A DNA stretch of 64,000 bases from Saccharothrix carnea (GCF_003014735.1 NZ_PYAX01000014.1:1-64000), one strand, 5' to 3'; positions 9,014-17,877 are shown, counted from the stretch's first letter. The notes: generated by a model not told the origin, from the letters alone. Numbers and translations: made by a program.

Positions 9014-9826
9014 ATGAACGCGTTGGGCGGGTTCCTGCGAGCGCGCCGGGAGGCAATCACCCCGGCCGAGGTGGGTCTCCCGTCCGGTCCGCGCCGCCGC
9101 ACACCGGGGCTGCGCCGGGCCGAGTTGGCCGCGCTGGCCGGTGTCAGCGTCGAGTACCTGACCCGGCTGGAACGCGGGCGCGACCGCCACCCGTCCGCGC
9201 AGGTGATCGGGGCGTTGGCGGACGCGTTGCGGCTGTCGTCGCACGAACGCGTCCACCTGCACCGCCTGGTGAAGGCGGGCGGCGCGGTGTGCTCGGTGGT
9301 GGCCGAGCCACGTCCCGTGCGGCCCACCGTGCTGGCGCTGCTCGACCGGCTGGAGCCGACGCCCGCGTTCGTCGCGGACGCCCAGGGCGACCTGCTCGCG
9401 TGGACCGCCGGGTTCCGCCTGCTGGCCGCACCGTCCGGTCTGCTGGACGTCGAGCGGCCCAACTTCGCGCGGTTCGTGTTCGGTGACGCCAGGGCGCGCA
9501 CGTCGTTCCCGGACTGGGACCGGGTGGCCGACGACCGTGCGGCTGCGCTCCGTGCCGCCGCAGACCTCGGTGACGGCTCGGCGGCGGCCCTGGCCGAAGA
9601 GCTCTCCATCACCGCGGGCACCGACTTCGGCCGCCGCTTCACCGGCGGGTCGGTGCCCGGCGGGACGGGCGTGGAGCGCTGGCGGCACCCCGAGCACGGT
9701 GAGCTGCGGCTGGCCTACGAAACCCTGACCGTGCCCGGCGACGAGGACCACCGCCTCGTCGCCTACCTCCCGGCCGACCCGGCGACGGCGCGGGCCCTCG
9801 ACGCCGCCCACGCCTACGCGTCGTAG
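9014..9826 (+). CDS. XRE-family regulator with MmyB-like ligand domain
   Basis: 270 aa. An N-terminal HTH (RRRTPGLRRAELAALAGVSVEYLTRLERGR) is followed by an MmyB-like PAS-type ligand-binding domain, with typical stretches LDRLEPTPAFVADAQGDLLAW and RWRHPEHGELRLAYETL. The ATG at 9014 starts the recognisable family N-terminus MNALGGFLRARRE. It is transcribed away from the aldo/keto reductase, which is its likely target, and ends three bases from the converging LLM oxidoreductase gene. Confidence 0.88.
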   Translation: MNALGGFLRARREAITPAEVGLPSGPRRRTPGLRRAELAALAGVSVEYLTRLERGRDRHPSAQVIGALADALRLSSHERVHLHRLVKAGGAVCSVVAEPRPVRPTVLALLDRLEPTPAFVADAQGDLLAWTAGFRLLAAPSGLLDVERPNFARFVFGDARARTSFPDWDRVADDRAAALRAAADLGDGSAAALAEELSITAGTDFGRRFTGGSVPGGTGVERWRHPEHGELRLAYETLTVPGDEDHRLVAYLPADPATARALDAAHAYAS

Positions 9827-9829
9827 TCC

Positions 9830-10786
9830 TCACAGCACCGCGGCGAGCTGTTCCACCGCCTCCAGCGGGTCCGGCCCGACCGGGACCAGCACGGCGCTGT
9901 CCACCCCGGCGGCGAAGAGTTCGGCCAGGCGGGACCTCGCGTCGGCGGCCGTGCCGGTCACGGCCAGTCGGCGCACCCACTCCTCCGGCAGGCGGCGCGC
10001 GAACTCCTCCCGGCTGTCGCACGACCGGCGCAGGGCGGCGAACTCCGCGGCGAACGGCAGCGGTGCCAGGTGTGGTGCCCAGTCCGGCTCGCCGATCCAC
10101 TCCAGGCCGGTCCGCACGGCGTCGATCGCCACCGACGCGTCGGGGTGCACGGCGGCCACGTTGTAGCCGACGAGGCGGTGCGGCCGGTCCGCGTCGATGT
10201 GCGCCAACGCCGCCCGCGCGTACTCCGGCGTCGTCGGCTCGGCCAGGATCGTGCCGTCCGCCACCCGCCCCGACACGGCCAGCGAACGCGGCCCGCGCAC
10301 TCCCGCCAGCACGAGAGGCGGGTGGTCGGGCACGGACGAGTCTTCCAGGCGCACGCCGTCCAGCTCGACGTACTCGCCCCGCTCCACCGACTTCCCGCGC
10401 ACCAGGGCCGTCACCGCGCCCAGGTACTCCTCCAGCATCGTCAGCGGGCTGGCGGGCCACTCACCGACCGACTTCATCCAGCCCGGCATGCCGTGCCCGA
10501 TGCCGATGTCGATCCGGCCGGGGAACAGCTGGGCCAGCGTCGCCGCCTCCATCGCGGCGAACGCGGCGTTGCGCGCGCCGACCGGCAGCAACCCGATGCC
10601 GACCCGGATCCGCCCGGTCGCCGCCAGCACCGCCGCGGCCTGGCCGATCCCGCCGCGGAAACCCAGGTCCTCCACCACCCACAGCTCGTCGAACCCCAGC
10701 TCGTCCGCACGCCGGGCGAACGGCAGCACCCGCGCGGGCGCCAGGTCGCGGGGCAGCATGACCCCGACCGATCCGGATGTGCTCAA
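9830..10786 (-). CDS. LLM-class (luciferase-like) flavin oxidoreductase
   Basis: 318 aa. The family pattern is clear: PFARRADELGFDELWVVED, VGIGLLPVGARNAAFAAMEA, LAQLFPGRIDIGIGHG. Such proteins use reduced FMN or F420; which one is not evident. The TTG at 10786 (MSTSGSVGVMLPRD) is chosen because AGGAG lies nine bases upstream, overlapping the stop of the preceding SDR gene. It is the last gene of a VOC-SDR-LLM operon that looks catabolic. Confidence 0.85.
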   Translation of the reverse strand: MSTSGSVGVMLPRDLAPARVLPFARRADELGFDELWVVEDLGFRGGIGQAAAVLAATGRIRVGIGLLPVGARNAAFAAMEAATLAQLFPGRIDIGIGHGMPGWMKSVGEWPASPLTMLEEYLGAVTALVRGKSVERGEYVELDGVRLEDSSVPDHPPLVLAGVRGPRSLAVSGRVADGTILAEPTTPEYARAALAHIDADRPHRLVGYNVAAVHPDASVAIDAVRTGLEWIGEPDWAPHLAPLPFAAEFAALRRSCDSREEFARRLPEEWVRRLAVTGTAADARSRLAELFAAGVDSAVLVPVGPDPLEAVEQLAAVL

Positions 10787-10796
10787 GACAGCGCTC

Positions 10797-11474
10797 CTAG
10801 GTTCGCAAGTACGAGGCGCCGTTGAGGTCGAGCACGGCACCGGACGCCCACTCGGCCTCCGACGATGCCAGGTAGACCACCGCGGCGGCGACCTCCTCCG
10901 GCTTCGCCACCCGGCCGAACGGGCTCTGCGCCAGCACCTCGTCGGTCACCATGTCCGCCACCCGGTCGGTGCCGACGAAACCGGGCGCCACCGACGCCAC
11001 CGCGATGCCGTGCGGCGCCAACGCGACCGCCAGCGACTGCCCCATCGAGTGCAACGCCGCCTTGCTCGCGCCGTACGCGGGCATCGCGGGCTCGCCGCGG
11101 AACGCGCCGCGCGAGCCGACGTTGACGATCCGCCCGCGGACACCGCGCGAGATCATGTGCCGGGCCACGCAGTACGACATGTCCGCGGCACCGAACACGT
11201 TGACCGCGAACGTGCGCCGCCACAACGCCTGCCACTGCGCGTACGGCAGGTCCACCGAGCCGAGTTCCACCAAGCCCGCGTTGTTGACCAGGACGTCGAT
11301 CCCGCCGAGCGTGTCGGCGGCCGACCCGACCACCCGCTCGATCGCGTCCGGGTCGGCCAGGTCGACGTCCGCGGAGGACAGTGCGACCACCTCGTCGCCC
11401 AGTTCCCGGAACGCGTCGGCGATCGCCGCGCCGATACCGCGACTGCCGCCGGTGACCACGACACCCCGGCTCAC
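10797..11474 (-). CDS. Short-chain dehydrogenase/reductase
   Basis: 225 aa classical SDR. Cofactor motif TGGSRGIG, structural NNAG and active-site YGASK are all present, and the C-terminus is the usual GAVLDLNGASYL. The GTG start overlaps the stop of the VOC gene by four bases (GTGA). It probably interconverts a hydroxyl and a keto group in the pathway shared with its VOC and LLM neighbours. Confidence 0.9.
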   Translation of the reverse strand: MSRGVVVTGGSRGIGAAIADAFRELGDEVVALSSADVDLADPDAIERVVGSAADTLGGIDVLVNNAGLVELGSVDLPYAQWQALWRRTFAVNVFGAADMSYCVARHMISRGVRGRIVNVGSRGAFRGEPAMPAYGASKAALHSMGQSLAVALAPHGIAVASVAPGFVGTDRVADMVTDEVLAQSPFGRVAKPEEVAAAVVYLASSEAEWASGAVLDLNGASYLRT

Positions 11475-11887
11475 TTGGCGAACACCTGCGACTCGTCCTT
11501 GAACGCCTTGAACTCCAGCGCGTTGCCCGCCGGGTCGCGGAAGAACATCGTCCACTGCTCACCCGGCTCACCGGCGAACCGCAGGTACGGCTCGATCACG
11601 AACTCCGTCCCGGCCGCGCGCAGCCGCTCGGCCAGCGCGTGGAACTCGTCGACCGGCAGGAGGAGGCCGAAGTGCGGCACGGGCACGTCGTGGCCGTCGA
11701 CCGGGTTGCGACCGGAGTCGCCGCGCGGACCGGGCACGACGTGCGTGACGAACTGGTGGCCGTAGAAGTTCCAGTCCACCCACTTCTCGGCCGAGCGCCC
11801 CTCTTCGAGCCCGAGCACGCCGCCGTAGAACGCGCGGGCCCTGGCCAGGTCGTCGACGGGGACAGCGAGGTGGAAACCAGGTCTCAT
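11471..11887 (-). CDS. VOC-family (glyoxalase/dioxygenase-like) protein
   Basis: 138 aa with two beta-alpha-beta-beta-beta halves of the VOC fold: MRPGFHLAVPVDDLARARAF opens the first, and PHFGLLLPVDEFHALAERL the second, ending FFRDPAGNALEFKAF. The His and Glu residues expected to bind metal (FHLAV, PHFGL, ALEFK) are present. GGAGG lies just before the ATG at 11887. It is the first gene of an operon transcribed divergently from a GntR/FCD regulator, whose operator overlaps its -35 box (TTGACA). Confidence 0.85.
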   Translation of the reverse strand: MRPGFHLAVPVDDLARARAFYGGVLGLEEGRSAEKWVDWNFYGHQFVTHVVPGPRGDSGRNPVDGHDVPVPHFGLLLPVDEFHALAERLRAAGTEFVIEPYLRFAGEPGEQWTMFFRDPAGNALEFKAFKDESQVFAK

Positions 11888-11896
11888 GCCTCCACC

Positions 11897-11934
11897 TTGA
11901 CCACCGGTCCGGCTAATGTCAACATTCGACATTA
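11897..11934. promoter_or_regulatory. Divergent promoters with perfect 7-7-7 inverted repeat
   Basis: TAATGTC (11914-11920), a 7-base spacer and GACATTA (11928-11934) form a perfect inverted repeat between the VOC operon and the GntR/FCD gene. On the minus strand the TTGACA at 11922-11917 is the -35 for the VOC operon. On the plus strand TTGACC (11897-11902) with CAACAT 17 bp later points to a transcript starting at the ATG at 11934. A dimer bound here could control both directions. Confidence 0.65.
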
Positions 11935-12611
11935 TGCAGCTGCGCAGGGCCGACCGGCGGGGTCTGGCGGACGAGGCCGCCGACCGGATCCGGGAAGCGA
12001 TCTTCGCGGGGGTGTTCCCGCCGGGCGCGCCGGTGCGCGAGGTGGAACTGGCCGCGTCACTGGACGTCAGCCGCGGCTCGGTGCGCGAAGGCCTCGCCGT
12101 GCTGGCCCGGGAAGGGCTGGTGCGCAGCGCCTGGCACCGCGGCACCAGGGTCATCGACCTGACCGTCCAGGACGCCGAAGAGGTGTACTCGGTCCGGGCC
12201 GCCCTGGAAGGCCTCGCCGGGCGCGGCGCGATCGGCCGCGTCGACCTGGCCGCCCTCGACCGGCTCGTGGACGCCATGGCGGCACGGCTGGCCGAGGGCG
12301 CGCCGAGCGACCGGCTGCTGGCCCTCGACATGGAGTTCCACGACACGATCTACCGGGCCACCGGCAACCGGCGGCTGCTGGAGGCCTGGCACGCGGTGCG
12401 GTCCCAGGTGCACCTGTTCCAGCTCACCCGGATCCGGCTCGGCCACCACGACTACCGCGCCGTGGTCGTGGACGAGCACCGCGAGATCGTGCGGCTCCTC
12501 GACGCCGGTGACGCCGCCGAGGTCACCCGCCGCGCCGAGGAGCACGTCCACTCGGCGCTGCGGGTGCTCGTGGGTCAGCTCGACGGCTCGACCACCGAGA
12601 CCTCCGGGTAG
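11934..12611 (+). CDS. GntR-family regulator, FCD subfamily
   Basis: 225 aa. The winged HTH is at residues 1-75 (ADRIREAIFAGVFPPGAPVREVELAA, SRGSVREGLAVLAREGLV) and the C-terminal FCD ligand domain carries metal-binding candidates (DMEFHDTIY, VDEHREIVRLL, RAEEHVHSAL). An upstream ATG at 11916 is in frame but lies inside the inverted repeat; the ATG at 11934 fits a leaderless transcript from the promoter at 11897-11925. It probably senses a carboxylic acid and represses the divergent VOC-SDR-LLM operon. Its 3' end overlaps the converging hydrolase gene by 37 bp. Confidence 0.88.
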   Translation: MQLRRADRRGLADEAADRIREAIFAGVFPPGAPVREVELAASLDVSRGSVREGLAVLAREGLVRSAWHRGTRVIDLTVQDAEEVYSVRAALEGLAGRGAIGRVDLAALDRLVDAMAARLAEGAPSDRLLALDMEFHDTIYRATGNRRLLEAWHAVRSQVHLFQLTRIRLGHHDYRAVVVDEHREIVRLLDAGDAAEVTRRAEEHVHSALRVLVGQLDGSTTETSG

Positions 12612-13711
12612 CCGGCCGACGCCCGGTCCAGCAGCGGCTGCGGCACACCGCGCAGGTGCAGGTCGAAGAACGCCCGCACGTAGGCGCGGGTGATCGCCGC
12701 GCCGCGCTCGCCGGGCACCTCCGCGCTCGGGTCGAGGCCCAGCTGCGGTGCCAGCACCCCGATGTCGGTGAACGACGGGTGCGACATGCCCGCCACCACC
12801 AGCCAGCGCTTCCACCCGGTCAGCAACGGCCAGGCGTCCGCCCAGCTCTTGACGCTGGGAGCGCCGGGCGCGAAGTTGTCCTGCCGACCCAGGAACATGA
12901 CCGGCTGCGACATCCCCTCCGGCGGCACGGGCGTGGAGAGGACGCCGTCCACGTCGATCGCGGCGCGGATGCGGGCGTCGGCACGCGCGGCGCCGAGGCT
13001 GCTCGCACCGCCCGCCGAGTGGCCGCCCATGGCGATCCGCGAGGCGTCCACCAGGTTCGCGCCGCGGTGGTCGCGCAGCGGCCCGGTCAGCTGGTCCAGC
13101 ACGAACGACACGTCCACCGCCCGGCCCGCGTCCAGCTTCAACCAGAACTCGTGGTCGTGGAGGACCTCGCAGGAGGCGCAGGGGGCGAACCGCCCGTCCG
13201 GGAACGCGGTGCCGACGTTCTCGTAGGTGTGGCCCACCACCGCGACGACGTAACCGTGGCTCGCCAGGTCCTCCGCCAGCGTGGTGAGCGTGGCGCGGGG
13301 CCGTTTGTAGCCCGGCGACAGCACGACCAGCGGCAGGCCGTGCCGCCGGCCGACCGGTGGCGCGTCCACGACGGCGTTGGTCCGCAGGGTGCTCAACGTG
13401 TCGGGCGGCACGGTGGTGATGCCGCCTTCCTCGAGCACCGCGGCCGACTCGGCGGGCGTCAGGTACTGCTTCTTCGGCCCGCGCGCCGACGCGGCCGGGT
13501 AGAAGAGCGAGACCATCAGCTCCCGTTTCACAGCGGGCACCCACGGATCCGGGCGGGACGCGTCGACCAGGTGCAGCGACGTGACGCCGACCGCGTGGCG
13601 GCCGGTCGGCGCGGGCAGGTGTGGCGTTCGGTCGTCCGGGGCGGGAGTGGCCGAGGCGGGAGCGGTGGAGAGCAGGAGTGCCGAGGCGATGAGGAACGTG
13701 ATGCCGCGCAT
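12575..13711 (-). CDS. Secreted alpha/beta hydrolase (PAF-acetylhydrolase/lipase-like)
   Basis: 378 aa. An N-terminal signal peptide (MRGITFLIASALLLSTAPASA) precedes a mature alpha/beta hydrolase resembling the PAF-acetylhydrolase isoform II and actinobacterial secreted lipase group. The nucleophile elbow is GGHSAGGASS and an oxyanion-type stretch is LVVLSPGYKRPRAT. AAAGGGGA precedes the ATG. It likely hydrolyses short-chain esters outside the cell. It lies 48 bp after the ABC-2 permease and may share its transcript. Confidence 0.8.
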   Translation of the reverse strand: MRGITFLIASALLLSTAPASATPAPDDRTPHLPAPTGRHAVGVTSLHLVDASRPDPWVPAVKRELMVSLFYPAASARGPKKQYLTPAESAAVLEEGGITTVPPDTLSTLRTNAVVDAPPVGRRHGLPLVVLSPGYKRPRATLTTLAEDLASHGYVVAVVGHTYENVGTAFPDGRFAPCASCEVLHDHEFWLKLDAGRAVDVSFVLDQLTGPLRDHRGANLVDASRIAMGGHSAGGASSLGAARADARIRAAIDVDGVLSTPVPPEGMSQPVMFLGRQDNFAPGAPSVKSWADAWPLLTGWKRWLVVAGMSHPSFTDIGVLAPQLGLDPSAEVPGERGAAITRAYVRAFFDLHLRGVPQPLLDRASAGYPEVSVVEPSS

Positions 13712-13759
13712 GGCGGTCCCCTTTCGAGGTCGGCCCAGCCGGTCACAGCGGCTGGGGAG

Positions 13760-14749
13760 TCAGGACAGCCGGCGCAGCCGGCCGAAGCAGAACCAGGTCA
13801 CCGGCGCGGACAGGACGAGGAACAACGCCAGTTCCACCCACTGCAACGGCCAGAACCGGCTCGCCGGCTGGTAGGTCAGGTGCTGCCGGTAGCCGTGGTC
13901 GGACAGCCGGGCGAAGCACGCGTGGATCCGGTCGAGGTCCAGGTCGCGCGGGTCCTCCGCCGCCGGCGGCAGGCAGTCACCCACCACGGCGGGCAGCGGC
14001 CGGACCACGGCGCCGTTCGCGTCCACGGTCTCGTTGGTCAGCACCCACGCGCCCGCCGGTGCGAGCACGGTCAGCGCCTCGGGCGCACCCCGGCCGCCCT
14101 CCTCGGCACGGATGCCGGCGATGTTCGCCTCCGTGATCGCGACCGTCTCGCCGACCGGCGGCAGGAGGTGCGGGCGCACCGCGAGCGGCACCGCGAGCTG
14201 CACGGCGGCGTACACGACGAGGGTCACGGCCATCGCGGTCACGGTGCGGCGCAACAGGATCGCGACCGCGATCCCCAGCACGAACGCGAACGCGGCGTAA
14301 CCGACGGGCGCGATCCCCCGTGCGGCGAACACCACCGGCGTCATGAGCCGCCCGAAGTTGCCCACGCGCTCCGGCACGGCCGAGGTGTCGACGGGGTCGG
14401 CCCACCAGGTGACGACCAGGCTCAGCAGTCCCGCCGTGAGCGCGGCGGCAGGCACGCCGATGCCGAGCTTGACCGCGAGCCACCGGGTGCGGGTGACGCT
14501 CTGGTTCCACACCAGGTTGTGCGTGCCCGCCTCCAGTTCCCGGGTGATCATCGGCACGCCCCAGAACACGGCGAGGAGCGCGGGCAGCCCGTTCACCGCG
14601 AACAGGCCGGCGGAGTACCAGAACTCCCCGTCGCCGGGGTCCTGCCCGCCGACGAGGCGGGTGCCCGCGAGGAGCGCGGTGACCACCGCCAGGGCCGCGT
14701 ACACCGACACCAACGGGAAGCGCAGCTGCCGCCACGTCAACCACGTCAT
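13760..14749 (-). CDS. ABC-2 type transporter permease
   Basis: 329 aa with about six transmembrane helices and a large extracytoplasmic loop (about residues 190-300) between the last two. It starts MTWLTWRQLRFPLVSVYAAL; the ATG overlaps the ATPase stop by four bases. With the ATPase and a YtrA-type regulator it forms a cell-envelope-responsive exporter module. Substrate unknown. Confidence 0.85.
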   Translation of the reverse strand: MTWLTWRQLRFPLVSVYAALAVVTALLAGTRLVGGQDPGDGEFWYSAGLFAVNGLPALLAVFWGVPMITRELEAGTHNLVWNQSVTRTRWLAVKLGIGVPAAALTAGLLSLVVTWWADPVDTSAVPERVGNFGRLMTPVVFAARGIAPVGYAAFAFVLGIAVAILLRRTVTAMAVTLVVYAAVQLAVPLAVRPHLLPPVGETVAITEANIAGIRAEEGGRGAPEALTVLAPAGAWVLTNETVDANGAVVRPLPAVVGDCLPPAAEDPRDLDLDRIHACFARLSDHGYRQHLTYQPASRFWPLQWVELALFLVLSAPVTWFCFGRLRRLS

Positions 14750-15627
14750 CGGACCACCTCCAGCGGCGGACGGCCGGTGCCGGGGTTGCTCATGTAGGCC
14801 AGCAGGAGGTCCTCCAGGTCGAGCTCGCCGACGTCCCAGGACGGGTCGAGGACCGGTGCCTCGGTGCGCACCAGGACGGTGGTCTGGCGGTCGGTGTGGC
14901 TCACCGAGACCACGTGCTGGTCCGCGGGCAGGGTGTCGACGTCCCGCCGCGGCCCGGTCAGCCTGCGGTGGGTGGCCAGCAGGTGCTCGACCTCGCCGGT
15001 GATCCGGACCCGGGCGTCCACCAGCACGACGAGGTGGTCGCAGACGCGTTCCAGGTCGCCGATCAGGTGCGAGGACATCACCACGCTCAGCCCGTGCTCG
15101 GCCACGGACTCCATCAGGTCCCGCAGGAACTCGCGCCGTGCCACCGGGTCGAGCGAGGCGACCGGCTCGTCCAGCAGCAGCAGTTCGGGGCGTTTCGCGA
15201 TGCCGAGCGTGAGCGCGAGCTGCGCCCGCTGGCCGCCGGACAACTTGCCGGCGGGCAGTGCCGGGTCCAGTCCGATCCGGGCGATCCGGTCGCGGGCCAG
15301 GGCGTCGTCCCAGCCGGGGTTGAGGTGGGCGCCCAGGCGCAGGTGCTCCGCGACGGTCAGGTTCGCGTAGACGGGCGTGTGCTGGGCGACGAAGCCGACC
15401 TTCGCCAGCTGGGCCGGACCGCTGCCCGGCACGTCGCCGCAGACCTCGATGGTGCCGCTGGACGGCTCGACCATGCCCGCCGCGAGGCCGAGCAGCGTGG
15501 ACTTGCCCGCGCCGTTCGGGCCGACCAGCCCGGTCACGTGCCCGGCCGGGAGGTCGAGGTCGCAGCCGGTCAACGCCCAGCGCCGCCGGTACTTCTTGCC
15601 CAGGCCGCGGGCACGCAGCACGGTCAC
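14746..15627 (-). CDS. ABC transporter ATP-binding protein
   Basis: 293 aa. Walker A GPNGAGKST, signature KLSGGQRAQL, Walker B LLLLDEPVASLDP and switch His (SSHLI) are present. The GTG start overlaps the stop of the YtrA-type regulator by four bases. The C-terminal 80 residues are a non-conserved extension. It powers the adjacent ABC-2 permease. Confidence 0.9.
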   Translation of the reverse strand: MTVLRARGLGKKYRRRWALTGCDLDLPAGHVTGLVGPNGAGKSTLLGLAAGMVEPSSGTIEVCGDVPGSGPAQLAKVGFVAQHTPVYANLTVAEHLRLGAHLNPGWDDALARDRIARIGLDPALPAGKLSGGQRAQLALTLGIAKRPELLLLDEPVASLDPVARREFLRDLMESVAEHGLSVVMSSHLIGDLERVCDHLVVLVDARVRITGEVEHLLATHRRLTGPRRDVDTLPADQHVVSVSHTDRQTTVLVRTEAPVLDPSWDVGELDLEDLLLAYMSNPGTGRPPLEVVR

Positions 15628-16016
15628 GCTATGTCCTCCCTGGACGCGGAGCGAAACGTGGTGAGGAACAACGCCTCGATGCTCTCCTCGTCCAGTCCGG
15701 CGCGGCGGGCCTTGGCCAGCCAGCGCCGCAGGTCCTGGCGCAGCGGCGCGAGCGCGGCGAGCGAGGTGCCCGACAGCGTGCCCGTCACGAACGTGCCCAC
15801 CCCGGGACGGGCCGCGACCAGGCCGTCGTGCTCGAGTTCGCGGTAGGCCTTGAGCACCGTGTTGGGGTTGATCGCCAGGTCGGCGACCACGTCCTTCACC
15901 TTCGGCAGCTGGTCGCCTTCGCGCAGCAGGCCGAGCCGCAGCGCGTGCCGCACCTGCCGGACCAGCTGCTGGTAGGGCGACAGGCCCGACTTGCCGTCCA
16001 AGTGGAACTCGATCAC
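15624..16016 (-). CDS. GntR-family regulator, YtrA subfamily
   Basis: 130 aa. The winged HTH is typical: SPYQQLVRQVRHALRLGLLREGDQLPKV, NPNTVLKAYRELEHDGLV, PGVGTFV. The C-terminal part is the short two-helix YtrA type, used for dimerisation. GGAGG at 16025-16021 lies five bases before GTG 16016 and inside the reading frame that would start from ATG 16028, so the GTG start (MIEFHLDGKSG) is chosen. It heads an operon with an ABC exporter and probably represses it; a TATAGT box and palindrome lie just upstream. Confidence 0.87.
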   Translation of the reverse strand: MIEFHLDGKSGLSPYQQLVRQVRHALRLGLLREGDQLPKVKDVVADLAINPNTVLKAYRELEHDGLVAARPGVGTFVTGTLSGTSLAALAPLRQDLRRWLAKARRAGLDEESIEALFLTTFRSASREDIA

Positions 16017-16032
16017 GGCTTCCTCCATTTAA

Positions 16033-16051
16033 CTAGCTACCTAGCACTATA
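16033..16051 (-). promoter_or_regulatory. Promoter and candidate operator of the YtrA operon
   Basis: On the minus strand a TATAGT -10 box (16051-16046) lies about 30 bases upstream of the GTG start. Immediately downstream is CTAGGTAGCTAG (16044-16033), a near-palindrome with CTAG ends, well placed for repression by the encoded regulator. No clear -35 was found. Confidence 0.5.
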
Positions 16052-16107
16052 GGCACATAGGAGGATGCACGTCGAGGTCGCGCTCGGCGGGCTTGGCGGG
16101 CACAAAG

Positions 16108-16140
16108 CGGCGGGGCCGGGCAATCAGCCCGGCCCCGCCG
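16108..16140 (-). terminator. Hairpin terminator
   Basis: A perfect 14-bp stem (16108-16121 with 16127-16140) around AATCA lies 17 bases beyond the stop of the pectate-lyase-like gene. Confidence 0.75.
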
Positions 16141-16156
16141 TCGATCCGCAGGTCTG

Positions 16157-17728
16157 CTAGAAGCGCGCGCCCACGTCCGCGCCGTTGCTCGGGCGCAGGA
16201 AGGTGGACGACGGGATCGAGCCGTCGGCGTTGCGCGGTCCCGTGATCGTGCCCGGGTTCGTGCTCGCGAACGACCACGAGCCGCCGAGGTCCCACGAGTT
16301 GCCGCTGCCGCTGGAGTTCGAGCCGAGCGACACGTCCGCACCGTTGCCCGCCGCCAGGTTCTTGGTCAGCGTGCTGTCGGAGCGGTCGAACTGGAACCCG
16401 GTCTTCGGGTTGTCCCACGCGGTGCTGCGCTCGACCCGGTGTTGGCCGGGGTTGTTGTTGTCCACGAAACCGCCGGCCGCGTTGTCCCACGCCATCGTGT
16501 TGCGCACGGTGTGGTTGGCGGCGACGCCGTTGCCGCCGAGCTTGAACCCGTTGCCGTCACCGGTGAAGTCGGGCAGGTTCCAGCGGTTGAAGCCGTTGCC
16601 CCAGGCCAGGCTGTTCTCCAGCAGGATCGGCGAGGAGAACATCCAGTAGTCCAGGCCGTCGTCGGAGTTGTGCCACAGCCGCGCGCCGCGCACCACGTTG
16701 CCGGTGCCGGAGCCCTCCTTGATGGCCAGGCCATCGGCGCTCTCGCCGTTCTTGCGCGGGTCGCGGTTGCCGTGGGCGTCCAGGTTGATGATCTGGTTGT
16801 TGCCCGACGCGCCTTGCAGGTGCAGGCCGGACTCGTAGTTGTCCCGGGTCACGAGCCGGTCGAACACGGTGTTGTTGACGTCCAGGCCGAACACGCCGTA
16901 CGGGCCGTGGACGATCTCCAGCCCGATCAGCCGCCAGTGGTCGCCCTCGATGTGCACGGCGCCGCGTTCGGCACGCGGGATGCTGGAACCCACCGCGCCC
17001 GGCGTGTGCGGCATGTTCTCGCCGTCGATGACCACGCGCTCGGTGCCGTAGTTGCGCAACGTGATCGGCTGGCTCTCGGTGCCGTTCTTGAGCAGCTGGA
17101 TGTTGGTGGCGGGTGCGTACGTGCCGCCACGCAGGTGGATCGTGTAGCCCGGCTGGGCCAGGTCGACGCCGCGTTGGATGGTGCGCAGCGGTGCGGCGAG
17201 CGTGCCGGGGTTGCCGTCGTCGCCGTCCGGTGCCACGTACAGCGCGTCGGCGGGCGGTGGCGTGCTGTCCTGGGTGAAGTCCAGGTAATCGACGTTCGGC
17301 AGGCCCGCCGAGGTGGTGGGGCTGAGCCGGATCGTGCTGGTGCCCGCGGGCACCGTGACGGACAGGGTCTTCGAGGCCCACGTCGACCACGCGCCGGTCG
17401 CCTCGAACGAGACCGACTGCCCGGTGGAGCCGTTGACGAGGAGGTTCGCGGCGCGGGCGGACGTGCCGCCGTTGGCGAACCGGACCAGCACCGTCGCGGC
17501 GCCCGCGGTCGGCGCGGTGACGGTGAACTGCGCGTGGGCGCCCACGGCGTTGGTCGCGTTGCAGAACCCGGTGCCGGAGTAGCCGGACCAGTTCGACTCG
17601 ATGGCGCCCTGGCACACCGCGGGTGCGGTTTCCGCTTCGTGGTGCGTGGTCGCGGCGGAGGCCGCGGCTCCCGGTAATCCCAAGGCGACGGCCACCGCGG
17701 TGGCGGCGACAAGGGGGGTCAACCTCAT
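16157..17728 (-). CDS. Secreted pectate-lyase-like protein (PL9 type) with CBM6/35-like domain
   Basis: 523 aa. A signal peptide (to about residue 25, ending ASAA) is followed by a CBM6/35-like beta-sandwich (about 28-150, HHEAETAPAVC...NVDYLDF) and a right-handed parallel beta-helix beginning LYVAPDGDDGNPG. The stretches DGLAIKEGSGTGNVVRGARL, NSDDGLDYW and GNGFKLGG resemble family 9 pectate lyases, where the Lys of the last motif is the catalytic base and the Asp residues bind calcium. The ATG at 17728 begins the signal peptide. It probably cleaves polygalacturonate outside the cell; family 9 assignment is by motif recall only. Confidence 0.75.
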   Translation of the reverse strand: MRLTPLVAATAVAVALGLPGAAASAATTHHEAETAPAVCQGAIESNWSGYSGTGFCNATNAVGAHAQFTVTAPTAGAATVLVRFANGGTSARAANLLVNGSTGQSVSFEATGAWSTWASKTLSVTVPAGTSTIRLSPTTSAGLPNVDYLDFTQDSTPPPADALYVAPDGDDGNPGTLAAPLRTIQRGVDLAQPGYTIHLRGGTYAPATNIQLLKNGTESQPITLRNYGTERVVIDGENMPHTPGAVGSSIPRAERGAVHIEGDHWRLIGLEIVHGPYGVFGLDVNNTVFDRLVTRDNYESGLHLQGASGNNQIINLDAHGNRDPRKNGESADGLAIKEGSGTGNVVRGARLWHNSDDGLDYWMFSSPILLENSLAWGNGFNRWNLPDFTGDGNGFKLGGNGVAANHTVRNTMAWDNAAGGFVDNNNPGQHRVERSTAWDNPKTGFQFDRSDSTLTKNLAAGNGADVSLGSNSSGSGNSWDLGGSWSFASTNPGTITGPRNADGSIPSSTFLRPSNGADVGARF

Positions 17729-17877
17729 TGTTTCTCCCTTTGCGTTACGCGGCGGCGGCCGATGTTCACGCTTCTGAACTGCGAAAACAGTATCGGGAGC
17801 GATCTCGGGCACGCTAACGCACACCGTCGGGACGAGGCAATGAGCCGAATGCGGATTCACGATTATGAACAAATGGC

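Noticed and set aside
17764..17779. GTTC-N8-GAAC repeat upstream of the pectate-lyase-like gene as a PHO box or operator
   Set aside because: Only four bases per arm and not a direct repeat; expected by chance in a region of this length.
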